DNA of 11,808 nucleotides. Origin: an uncultured Collinsella sp. (GTDB lineage: Bacteria > Actinomycetota > Coriobacteriia > Coriobacteriales > Coriobacteriaceae). The stretch spans positions 1 to 11,808 of the forward strand of contig CABUMZ010000052.1 in assembly GCA_902492825.1 (NCBI GenBank), read 5' to 3'. The notes beneath the pieces were generated by a model that was given only the letters and a program-made list of their open reading frames with translations, did no database searches and was not told the origin of the DNA. This document shows positions 6,360-11,808 of this stretch, piece by piece (the first letter of the stretch is position 1; each line of letters starts with the position of its first letter). The position numbers and the translations under genes are program-made.

Positions 6360-6881
6360 ATGGCTTTTAATACGAAGGTCGATGTAGCCGATACCGAGCT
6401 CGAGGAGAATGAGGCGGCCGTCGCCGAAGCCGAGGATGTGACGCTCGAGGATGAGGCGCTCGTCGAGGCCGAGTCCGCCGATGACGCGGACGAGGATGAT
6501 GAGGAAACAGACGAGTCCGAGGACTCGCTGACCTATTCCAACGGTGTGATCGAGAAGATCGTCGCCATGGCCACCCGCGAGGTGCCGCACGTCCTGGGCA
6601 TGAAGGGTAACCTTATGCACTTTGTGCAGGAGCAGTTCGGTGCCGAGAATCTGACCAAGGGCGTGACGGTTGAGGTCACCGATGACAATCGCGTGGTCGT
6701 CAACATCTCCGTCATTATCGAGTACGGCGCCTATGCGCCCGCGATCTTCGACGATGTCAAGGCACGTGTCACCGAGCGCCTTGCCGCGATGACCGGCCTT
6801 GAGGTGGCGGGCGTCAACCTGCGCATCGAGGACGTCATCACCCCCGAGGAGTACGAGCACCGCACCAGCCAGCACGAGTAA
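6360..6881 (+). CDS. Asp23/Gls24 family envelope stress protein
   Basis: The 173-residue protein has two parts. Residues 11-56 are extremely acidic (25 Asp/Glu in 46 residues, no Lys or Arg) and probably disordered. Residues 58-163 are an Asp23/Gls24 domain, with LTYSNGVIEKIVAMATREVPHV, VTVEVTDDNRVVVNISVIIEYG and VAGVNLRIEDVI-like strands. In Firmicutes Asp23 is an abundant alkaline-shock protein lying under the membrane via AmaP, and loss triggers a cell-wall stress response. A near-perfect ribosome-binding site, AAGGAGG (6349-6355), predicts high translation, consistent with a structural role. It closes the operon: 44 bases separate it from DUF2273, and a palindromic element and terminator follow. 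The acidic tail may mimic or replace electrostatic contacts with AmaP, which is speculation. Confidence 0.93.
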   Translation: MAFNTKVDVADTELEENEAAVAEAEDVTLEDEALVEAESADDADEDDEETDESEDSLTYSNGVIEKIVAMATREVPHVLGMKGNLMHFVQEQFGAENLTKGVTVEVTDDNRVVVNISVIIEYGAYAPAIFDDVKARVTERLAAMTGLEVAGVNLRIEDVITPEEYEHRTSQHE

Positions 6882-6885
6882 CCTT

Positions 6886-6910
6886 CCAAAAAGGGACAGG
6901 TTTGTTTTGG
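6886..6910 (+). repeat. GGGACAGG-core palindromic element (copy C)
   Basis: CCAAAA (6886-6891) and TTTTGG (6905-6910) flank the core GGGACAGG (6893-6900), starting four bases after the Asp23-family stop. The arms are shorter than in copies A and B. A separate intrinsic terminator follows 25 bases later, so this element is not needed to end transcription here. Confidence 0.6.
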
Positions 6911-6934
6911 CAGGCTTTATCTGCGAAAACGTTA

Positions 6935-6976
6935 AACGGCCGACCGCGCAAGCAAAAGCGTGGCCGGCCGTTATTT
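6935..6976 (+). terminator. Intrinsic terminator of the AmaP/DUF2273/Asp23 operon
   Basis: AACGGCCGACCGCGC (6935-6949) pairs with GCGTGGCCGGCCGTT (6958-6972) with one mismatch and one G-U pair. The loop is AAGCAAAA, and the stem is followed by ATTTGTAT. The stem is long and GC-rich; the U-tract is modest. Confidence 0.75.
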
Positions 6977-7018
6977 GTATGCCCCCCGATGTGGGCATAC
7001 CGCTCGTCTAACTAGGGG

Positions 7019-7046
7019 TTGCAATCGTCGCGTTCCGCGTTACCCT
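7019..7046 (+). promoter_or_regulatory. Weak candidate promoter for the YitT-family gene
   Basis: TTGCAA (7019-7024) and TACCCT (7041-7046) have a 16-base spacing but match the consensus at only four and three positions. The gene needs a promoter in this gap because a terminator lies upstream, and this is the best pair I can see between 6977 and 7089. The ribosome-binding site GAGGGG is at 7076-7081. Confidence 0.25.
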
Positions 7047-7089
7047 AATGGGCGCATTGTTTCCAAATTGTTAACGAGGGGTTGCCGTA

Positions 7090-8112
7090 ATGGCCGACGA
7101 GCACGAAACAGAAAGCAAGGCATGGGCGATTGAGGCCGCCGCGGCAGAGGCGGCATCGCGTGCTGCCGAGGAGGTGCATCGTCCTCCCGTGGTGCCGATG
7201 GAGCGCGTGGTTGATCGCACCGATATCGAGCGCGGCGAGCGTGTCGGTCAAAAGCGCAGCCAGGAGCCGGGCTTCCCGCGCTTTTTTGCCGAGCTCAATC
7301 TGGGCCTGATTCTTACGGCCTTCGCCATCGTTGCGTTTAAAACCCCTAATCACTTTGCTTTTGGCGGCACCTCGGGCGTGTCGGTCATTCTGTCCACGCT
7401 GTTCCCGACCCTGCCCGTCGGCGTCTTTATGTGGATTATCAACGCGGTTCTCGTCGTCTTGGGCTTTATCTTTTTGGAGCGCAAGGCAATCCTGTGGAGC
7501 GTCTTCGCCTCGTTTGCGTTGTCCGCCTATGTTTCGCTTTTTGAGCTCTTTATCCCGACCGATGTCTCTCTGACGGGCGATATGTGGCTCGACCTGTGCT
7601 TTGCCGTCATCTTGCCGGCGCTCGGCAGCGCTATTGTCTTTGATATCGGCGCCTCGACGGGTGGCACGGACATTCTTGCCATGATCCTCAAGCGCCGCAC
7701 GACGCTCGAGATTGGCCGTGCCCTGCTGCTGGTCGATATCGGCATCGTGACCATCGCGGCCTTTTTGTATGGCCCGCGTGTCGGTCTGTATTGTGTGCTC
7801 GGCCTGTTTGCCAAGACGCTTGTGGTCGACAAAGCCATTGAGAGCATTCACCTGCGCAAAGTCTGCACGGTCATTTGCTCCGAGCCCCTTAAGGTCGAGG
7901 AGTTTATCGTCAAGCATCTCAACCGTACGGCGACCATCAGCCGCGGCTACGGTGCCTTCTCGGGCAAGTGCGTGACGGTGATCATGAGCGTGCTGAGCCG
8001 TCGCGAGGCCGTGCAGCTGCGCCGCTATGCGCGCGAAGTCGATCCGGGTGCCTTTATCACGATTGTCGACAGCTCCGAGATCGTCGGCAAGGGCTTCCGC
8101 GGAACGAACTAG
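7090..8112 (+). CDS. YitT family membrane protein with C-terminal DUF2179 domain
   Basis: The 340-residue protein has the YitT architecture: a membrane region with two internal glycine-rich repeats, FGGTSGVSVIL (91-101) and ASTGGTDILAMIL (188-200). Hydrophobic helices lie at about 70-86, 108-128, 134-153, 168-184 and 210-242. A cytoplasmic DUF2179 domain (about 257-335) contains GYGAFSGK (287-294), SRRE and DPGAFITIVD. Family members are widespread in Gram-positives; their transport or signalling role is not established. Unusual here is a polar, Ala/Glu-rich N-terminal extension of about 65 residues before the first helix, where typical members start almost directly with it. ATG at 7090 is supported by GAGGGG eight bases upstream; no good start exists nearer the first helix. 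It appears to be a single-gene unit. Confidence 0.9.
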   Translation: MADEHETESKAWAIEAAAAEAASRAAEEVHRPPVVPMERVVDRTDIERGERVGQKRSQEPGFPRFFAELNLGLILTAFAIVAFKTPNHFAFGGTSGVSVILSTLFPTLPVGVFMWIINAVLVVLGFIFLERKAILWSVFASFALSAYVSLFELFIPTDVSLTGDMWLDLCFAVILPALGSAIVFDIGASTGGTDILAMILKRRTTLEIGRALLLVDIGIVTIAAFLYGPRVGLYCVLGLFAKTLVVDKAIESIHLRKVCTVICSEPLKVEEFIVKHLNRTATISRGYGAFSGKCVTVIMSVLSRREAVQLRRYAREVDPGAFITIVDSSEIVGKGFRGTN

Positions 8113-8162
8113 CACAGACGTATTCAACGAACCGCCTGCTGGCGCCGTGTATCTTGCAAATC

Positions 8163-8201
8163 GGTCATCTTTGAGTATTTGACCCCACATTGGGCAATAA
8201 T
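8163..8201 (+). promoter_or_regulatory. Candidate promoter with an overlapping dyad before the zinc-ribbon gene
   Basis: AATAAT (8196-8201, five of six) is a possible -10, with TTGAGT (8171-8176) as a -35 at a long 19-base spacing. The -35 is enclosed by the inverted pair GGTCA (8163-8167) and TGACC (8180-8184), which could be a regulator site. The transcript would have a leader of about 55 bases ending in GAAGGGA (8248-8254). The rest of the 149-base gap from 8113 contains only a 4-bp hairpin (8133-8144) and no convincing terminator for the YitT-family gene. Confidence 0.3.
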
Positions 8202-8261
8202 GATGCTAAAGACATCGTTTGCGATCCAAGTGATTTGTTCAAGATACGAAGGGATGATTCT

Positions 8262-9587
8262 ATGTTCTGCTCGCAGTGTGGCGCCCCCATGGGCGATAAC
8301 GACAAGTTCTGCGGCGTGTGTGGTGCTCCTAATGCCGGTGCCGCTGGCCCCGCTCCCCAGGGACAGCCTCAGCCCCAGCAGTTTGTTCCGCAACCGCCCG
8401 TGGCGAATGCGCCAAAGGGCTGTGTGGCTCAGGCGTTCCAAGATATGACCAAGACTCCGGGTGTGCTTCAGCGTGTATGCCAAATCGCGTTTTTGCCGGC
8501 GCTGATTTGCGTTGTGTCGGTGCTCGTGTTGTTTATTCCCGTTATTGGCGGCATTGCGGCTGCCATCGGCTTTTTGGCAGCTTGCATTGCGAGCGTGTGC
8601 GGTTCCGGCTTTGGCATCGAGTGGGGTCGCGATCTGTCGCTTAAGATCGATGACGGCATGGATCGTCCGCTGATGCGTTCCACGTCGTTTGGTCTCGGAG
8701 TCTTTTCGAGCGTTATTTCGGTCGTGCTCGAGGTTATCGCTGCCATTCCCGTTATCGGTGTAGTGCTTTCGCTGGTGGAGGGCGTGGTAATTGGCGCTGC
8801 GGGCTCGCATTCTTATTACGGCTCTTATGCGCTCGAGGCTGCGCTGTTTGGCTCGCTCGGCCTGCTTGTCCTGGCGCTAATTGCCTCGGCGATTCTGGGT
8901 GTCTTCTTTAAGATGTTCGCCGACATCGCCGTGATGCACTTTGCGGTGACCGGGCGTGTCGAGAGCGCGTTTTCGCTCGATAAGGTCTGGGCGGCGTTTA
9001 AGCACAACAAGACCAAGCTGTTCTGTGCTTCGTTCCTTCCCGAGTTTTTGACGGGCCTGGTCGCCAACGTTGTCACATGGATCTTGACGGTCGTCTTTGG
9101 CGCCATTGCCTCTGTCGGTATGTATAGCTACTACTATCGTCCTACGGGTATTGAGGCAATTGTTACCGGCGGTGGCGTCACGCTCGCGCTGTTCTTGGTG
9201 CTGGTCGCTTTTGTCACCGTATTTCTTACGGTCTTTGGCAAGATACTCAAGCACCGTGCCGTTGGCTATTGGGCCGCACGCTATGCAAGCGAGTGGGCCG
9301 ATGAGGATAAGGACGACGTCCTGACTTTTGTGTTGCCCTTCGAGAAGAAGTCCGCTCCTTCGGGTTACGGTGCTCCGGATGCTTCGCCGGCACCTGCACC
9401 CGCTCCCGCGACCGAGCCTGAGCCGGCGCCCGAGTCTGAACCGGCGCCCGAGTCTGAACCGGCGCCCGAGCCTGAGACGGCATCTGAGCCCGAGCCTGCG
9501 CCTGAGCCTGAGCCTGAGCCTGAGCCGGCACCTGCACCTGAGTCGGCGTTCGAGCCAAGCTCCGACGAGGAACCTCAGGACGAGTAG
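8262..9587 (+). CDS. Zinc-ribbon multi-pass membrane protein (DUF4013-like) with Glu/Pro/Ala repeat tail
   Basis: The 441-residue protein starts with a double-CxxC zinc ribbon (Cys3, Cys6, Cys17, Cys20). A Pro/Gln-rich linker (about 23-52) follows, then a membrane domain with hydrophobic blocks near 75-113, 145-180, 192-217, 262-290 and 305-326. GIEWGRDLSLKIDD (118-131) and IAVMHFAVTGRVESAF (222-237) resemble DUF4013 proteins. A cytoplasmic tail (about 370-441) is built from Glu-Pro, Ala-Pro and Ser-Glu repeats and ends acidic. The function is unknown; a zinc ribbon at the terminus of a membrane protein often mediates protein contacts. ATG at 8262 is preferred because GAAGGGA lies seven bases upstream and the ribbon begins at residue 2; the frame is open back to 8190, but those extra residues are not family-like. 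A bidirectional terminator follows. Confidence 0.8.
   Translation: MFCSQCGAPMGDNDKFCGVCGAPNAGAAGPAPQGQPQPQQFVPQPPVANAPKGCVAQAFQDMTKTPGVLQRVCQIAFLPALICVVSVLVLFIPVIGGIAAAIGFLAACIASVCGSGFGIEWGRDLSLKIDDGMDRPLMRSTSFGLGVFSSVISVVLEVIAAIPVIGVVLSLVEGVVIGAAGSHSYYGSYALEAALFGSLGLLVLALIASAILGVFFKMFADIAVMHFAVTGRVESAFSLDKVWAAFKHNKTKLFCASFLPEFLTGLVANVVTWILTVVFGAIASVGMYSYYYRPTGIEAIVTGGGVTLALFLVLVAFVTVFLTVFGKILKHRAVGYWAARYASEWADEDKDDVLTFVLPFEKKSAPSGYGAPDASPAPAPAPATEPEPAPESEPAPESEPAPEPETASEPEPAPEPEPEPEPAPAPESAFEPSSDEEPQDE
9423..9526 (+). repeat. In-frame tandem repeats encoding the Glu/Pro/Ala tail
   Basis: An 18-base unit, CCGGCGCCCGAGTCTGAA, occurs exactly at 9423-9440 and 9441-9458 and in diverged form at 9459-9476. 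A run of CCTGAG hexamers follows at 9501-9526. Units are multiples of three, so copy-number changes would keep the reading frame and vary only tail length. Confidence 0.8.
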
Positions 9588-9601
9588 CCATGCCGTCTGC
9601 C

Positions 9602-9633
9602 ATTTGGGGACGGGGTAGAAATAGTAGAAATAG
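9602..9633 (+). repeat. GGGGACGGGG-core element (copy E) with tandem 9-base repeat
   Basis: The core GGGGACGGGG (9606-9615) has weak flanking arms (ATTT 9602-9605 with AAAT 9619-9622). TAGAAATAG then occurs twice in tandem (9616-9624 and 9625-9633). By core sequence and position, just after a gene stop, it looks like a fifth member of the family. The short arms make this the least certain copy. Confidence 0.4.
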
Positions 9634-9645
9634 CGCTTGAAGAAT

Positions 9646-9683
9646 GAGCGGGGGCGGACGTTTCGATACGTCCGCCCCCGCTC
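9646..9683. terminator. Bidirectional terminator between convergent genes
   Basis: GAGCGGGGGCGGACG (9646-9660) is the perfect reverse complement of CGTCCGCCCCCGCTC (9669-9683), a 15-bp stem with the loop TTTCGATA. It lies between the stop of the plus-strand zinc-ribbon gene and that of the minus-strand M20D gene and probably serves both. On the plus strand it is followed by TGCTTTA; on the minus strand by ATTCTTC. Confidence 0.85.
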
Positions 9684-9718
9684 TGCTTTAGCCAGGCTGT
9701 TATGGATGGGTGTGACGG

Positions 9719-11182
9719 CTACTCGTCGTGCTTCTCCTCGCGGCGTGCAGCAGCGCGTGCGTCGTGGATGCCCTTGATCGCGGCATGGCGAGCCGTTCGG
9801 GCATCATGGATGGCGTCGCGAGCTTCGGCGGTCGTCGCCTTGGCAGAGCGCAACTTGGCGGCCAGATCGGGGTTGGTTTCGGCGACCGCGGTAATCGCGG
9901 GGCCGTCGAGCTCCTCTTGCGTGGGCTCGGCCAAAAAGTCGATAGCATACTGGGCGGCCACCATGGAGCCCTTTGCCAGCACGGTCTCGTCGATCTTGTA
10001 GAAGCAGGAATGTTGGGCGTACGTGGCGCCAATCTTGGGGTTGCGCGTACCTACAAAGGCGAGCACGCCCGGTACGCGACGCAGGTACTCCGAAAAATCC
10101 TCGCCCGAAAGCGTGCCGCGATAATGGCCTTGGCCGGTGGGGCCCAGGCACTTGATTACAGCCTGACGGCAGCGCTCGCTCGAGGCGGCGTCGTTTTCGA
10201 CCTTGTAGTTGGCGATGGTGTAGTCGGTGAGCTCTGCCTCGGCGCCCAGAGCTGCCGCGGTATGCTCCACGATGCGGCGCATGAGCTCCGGCATTTCCTC
10301 GTGGGTCGAATCGCCGTAGGTGCGCACTGTGCCGGCGAGGTAGGCCGTGCCGGCGATAACGTTGCGCGCGGTGCCGCCGTGCAGCTCGCCGACGGTGATG
10401 ACGGCCGGCTCGTAGGGGCTGATTTCGCGCGAGACGATGGTCTGCAGGGCGTTGACAATCTCGGCGGCAACCATGACGGCGTCGTGACCGCGCTGGGGCA
10501 TGGCGCCGTGGCACGAGGTGCCGCGTACATCGATACGGAACCAGTCGGTATTGGCCATGCGCGGTCCGGGCTCGCAGCTCACGGTGCCGGCGTCGACCTC
10601 ACTCCAGATGTGCGCGGCGTAGGCGCCATCGACGCCGTCGAGCACACCCGTGCCGATCATGAGCTTAGCGCCCTGGCCGTTTTCCTCGCTGGGCTGGAAT
10701 ACGATGCGGACTTCGCCGTGGATGTCGTCGGTCATATGGCGCAGGATTTGCAGCGTTCCGAGCATCATGGCGATATGGCAGTCGTGGCCGCAGGCGTGCA
10801 TGCAGCCCTCGTTGACGCTGGCGAACTCCTCGCCGGTCTGCTCGGTGACGGGCAGGGCATCGATGTCGGCGCGCAGCAGGATGCGGCGGCGTGGCGTGCC
10901 GTCCTCGCGGTAGGCATCCGGCGCGGTGCCGCGAAGGGTCGCCACAAGGCCCGTCTTAAGGGGACGCTCGTAGGGGATATTCATGGCGTCAAGCTGGTTG
11001 GCGATGTCGGAGGTCGTGCGCTCCTCGGCGAGGCTCAGCTCCGGGTGCTTATGGAAGTGGCGGCGCTGCTTGATGATATAGGGCTCAAACTCGGTAGCGA
11101 TATCTTTGATGGCTGCGGTGACGTCGTCAGCCGCGCGAGCCTCGGTCGCCGCCATAATCTGCTGTGCCTTGGTCTTCGGCAT
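9719..11182 (-). CDS. M20D family amidohydrolase/peptidase (hippurate hydrolase-like) with C-terminal extension
   Basis: The 487-residue metallohydrolase resembles HipO/N-acyl-amino-acid amidohydrolases, which split amide bonds between an acyl group and an amino acid in the cytoplasm. Metal and catalytic motifs are present: RADIDALP (104-111), HACGHDCH (129-136, with Cys131 and His133), PSEENGQGAK (164-173, catalytic Glu166/167), His191 in AAHIW, the dimerisation-domain GTSCHGAMPQ (221-230, His225) and the C-terminal metal His391 in AQHSC. The catalytic body ends near residue 418, where most relatives stop. The remaining 69 residues are highly charged and helical, with IHDAR at both 458-462 and 472-476. 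The start at 11182 (MPKTKAQQ) has AAGGAG about ten bases upstream on the minus strand. The open frame continues to 11800, but that part antisenses the divergent gene. Substrate unknown. Confidence 0.9.
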   Translation of the reverse strand: MPKTKAQQIMAATEARAADDVTAAIKDIATEFEPYIIKQRRHFHKHPELSLAEERTTSDIANQLDAMNIPYERPLKTGLVATLRGTAPDAYREDGTPRRRILLRADIDALPVTEQTGEEFASVNEGCMHACGHDCHIAMMLGTLQILRHMTDDIHGEVRIVFQPSEENGQGAKLMIGTGVLDGVDGAYAAHIWSEVDAGTVSCEPGPRMANTDWFRIDVRGTSCHGAMPQRGHDAVMVAAEIVNALQTIVSREISPYEPAVITVGELHGGTARNVIAGTAYLAGTVRTYGDSTHEEMPELMRRIVEHTAAALGAEAELTDYTIANYKVENDAASSERCRQAVIKCLGPTGQGHYRGTLSGEDFSEYLRRVPGVLAFVGTRNPKIGATYAQHSCFYKIDETVLAKGSMVAAQYAIDFLAEPTQEELDGPAITAVAETNPDLAAKLRSAKATTAEARDAIHDARTARHAAIKGIHDARAAARREEKHDE

Positions 11183-11215
11183 GGTCGATTTGCTCCTTGC
11201 TGGGTTGATCGCAAA

Positions 11216-11221
11216 ATCGTA
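11216..11221 (-). promoter_or_regulatory. Weak candidate -10 for the M20D gene
   Basis: On the minus strand TACGAT (four of six matches) lies 34 bases before the M20D start codon, directly preceded by CTG. No -35 match is visible 16-18 bases upstream. It is the best box in the divergent intergenic region for this gene, but weak. Confidence 0.25.
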
Positions 11222-11287
11222 CAGGCTCTCTCCAGTATGCCACCTGCCGCTAGGGCTGGTAAAGTTGCCGTTTGCCGCTTGGGGTTT

Positions 11288-11296
11288 TGTTACAAG
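11288..11296 (+). promoter_or_regulatory. Candidate extended -10 for the YtcJ-like amidohydrolase gene
   Basis: TGTTACAAG is an extended -10 (TGn plus TACAAG, four of six). TTGCCG at 11265-11270 is a possible -35 at an over-long 20 bases. The transcript would start near 11303 with a GC-rich leader containing GGGGGAG (11300-11306) and the short inverted pair ACAC/GTGT. Confidence 0.3.
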
Positions 11297-11350
11297 GGCG
11301 GGGGAGTACACTCGGGGGTGTTGAATTTCCTGCCAGAGATGGGGATGCCC

Positions 11351-11808
11351 ATGCAACATATCGATCGGATTATCCGCTCCAAGAACGTCTTTACCGCGCA
11401 AGACGGCATCGATACCGCCCGCGAGCTGGCGATTGCCATCGCAGGCGACCGTATCGTCGCAGTCGGTGCGCCCGATGACGTGATTGCCGCCGCGCCTGCC
11501 GCCACGCCGGTTATCGACTGCGGCGAGCAGTTTGTCTGCCCCGGTTTCCATGACGCTCATCTGCACTTCTTCCATACCTCGGTCGGTTCCTCGCCGTACA
11601 TGCTCATGGATATGGGCACGTCCGAGGCAGCGCTGGTGCAACGTGCGCTCGAGTTTTCCCAGGACCTGCCCGACGACGCTTGGGTTGTGACGCAGGGCTG
11701 GCGCGATTACCGCTGGGACCCGCCCGAGCATCCAACCAAGGCGTCGCTCGATGCGGCATTCCCCGATCGTCCCTGTGTTATGTATTCGGGCGACGGGCAC
11801 ACGCTTTG
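11351..11808 (+). CDS. Amidohydro_3 (YtcJ-like) metal-dependent amidohydrolase, N-terminal part
   Basis: The gene is cut by the right edge after about 152 codons. The visible part has the standard amidohydrolase opening: a short beta-rich domain (IIRSKNVFTAQDG, then LAIAIAGDRIVAVG at 26-39, typical of these enzymes) and VCPGFHDAHLHF (62-73). The last motif carries the metal-binding HxH (His70, His72). WVVTQGWRDYRWD (111-123) and SGDGHTL at the edge match the YtcJ group of predicted exoenzyme regulators/amidohydrolases, which are usually about 520-550 residues. The substrate cannot be told. The start is uncertain: ATGs at 11339, 11345 and 11351 and a GTG at 11318 are all in frame. 11351 is chosen because GGGG (11341-11344) sits six bases upstream and family homology begins there. 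It diverges from the M20D gene. Confidence 0.85.
   Translation, partial: MQHIDRIIRSKNVFTAQDGIDTARELAIAIAGDRIVAVGAPDDVIAAAPAATPVIDCGEQFVCPGFHDAHLHFFHTSVGSSPYMLMDMGTSEAALVQRALEFSQDLPDDAWVVTQGWRDYRWDPPEHPTKASLDAAFPDRPCVMYSGDGHTL

Noticed and set aside
7045..8190. 381-codon minus-strand open frame
   Set aside because: Antisense to the YitT-family gene; its translation is Arg/Asp/Gln/His-rich with no domain, as expected from GC-rich codon periodicity on the opposite strand.
8190..8261. Upstream start extending the zinc-ribbon protein by 24 residues
   Set aside because: No ribosome-binding site upstream, overlaps the presumed promoter, and the zinc ribbon normally begins at residue 2-3 of such proteins.
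9616..9633. Tandem TAGAAATAG considered as an iteron, attachment site or CRISPR remnant
   Set aside because: Only two 9-base copies, no spacers, and no replication or integrase gene nearby; better explained as part of the copy E element.
11183..11800. Minus-strand continuation of the M20D open frame to about 693 residues
   Set aside because: The extra residues are antisense to the YtcJ-like gene and show no domain; a ribosome-binding site supports the start at 11182.
1..11808. A hidden defence island, phage or biosynthetic cluster
   Set aside because: No nuclease, recombinase, toxin-antitoxin pair, phage structural gene or synthase motif was seen; the genes are mostly core housekeeping and membrane functions.

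Overview
The window looks like a chromosomal stretch from a high-GC Gram-positive gut bacterium of the class Coriobacteriia, most likely Collinsella or a close relative. This rests on GC-rich codon use, actinobacterial-type housekeeping genes beside a Firmicute-style Asp23/AmaP envelope-stress cluster, and short palindromic intergenic elements with a GGGGACAGG-type core that I associate with this group. The genus is an inference. I see no phage, plasmid, transposase gene, CRISPR array, rRNA or tRNA.

Layout. At 1-2000 (+) are three compact housekeeping genes: a ComEB/dCMP-deaminase-like enzyme (91-615), a stand-alone NifU C-terminal-domain Fe-S protein (787-1065) and lgt, the prolipoprotein diacylglyceryl transferase (1174-1995). 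At 2079-4262 is a large polytopic membrane protein that I place in the DUF6020 family. At 4427-5233 is a YebC/PmpR/TACO1-family protein followed by a clear intrinsic terminator.

At 5400-6881 is a tight three-gene operon. It encodes an AmaP-like membrane anchor, a DUF2273 small membrane protein whose start overlaps the upstream stop, and an Asp23/Gls24 protein with a strikingly acidic N-terminal tail. A strong terminator closes it. At 7090-8112 is a YitT/DUF2179 membrane protein. At 8262-9587 is a zinc-ribbon, multi-pass (DUF4013-like) membrane protein with a Glu/Pro/Ala repeat tail. A perfect 15-bp hairpin at 9646-9683 separates it from the convergent gene that follows.

At 9719-11182 (-) is an M20D amidohydrolase/peptidase with a charged C-terminal extension. 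Diverging from it, an Amidohydro_3 (YtcJ-like) gene begins at about 11351 and runs off the right edge.

The most noteworthy non-coding signal is a family of at least four, probably five, intergenic elements at about 644, 2004, 4264, 6886 and 9602. They share a GGG(G)(A/T)C(A/G)GG core flanked by inverted arms. The arm sequences differ from copy to copy, yet each left arm complements its own right arm. No complete novel defence or biosynthetic system is visible; most of the window is ordinary core genome.
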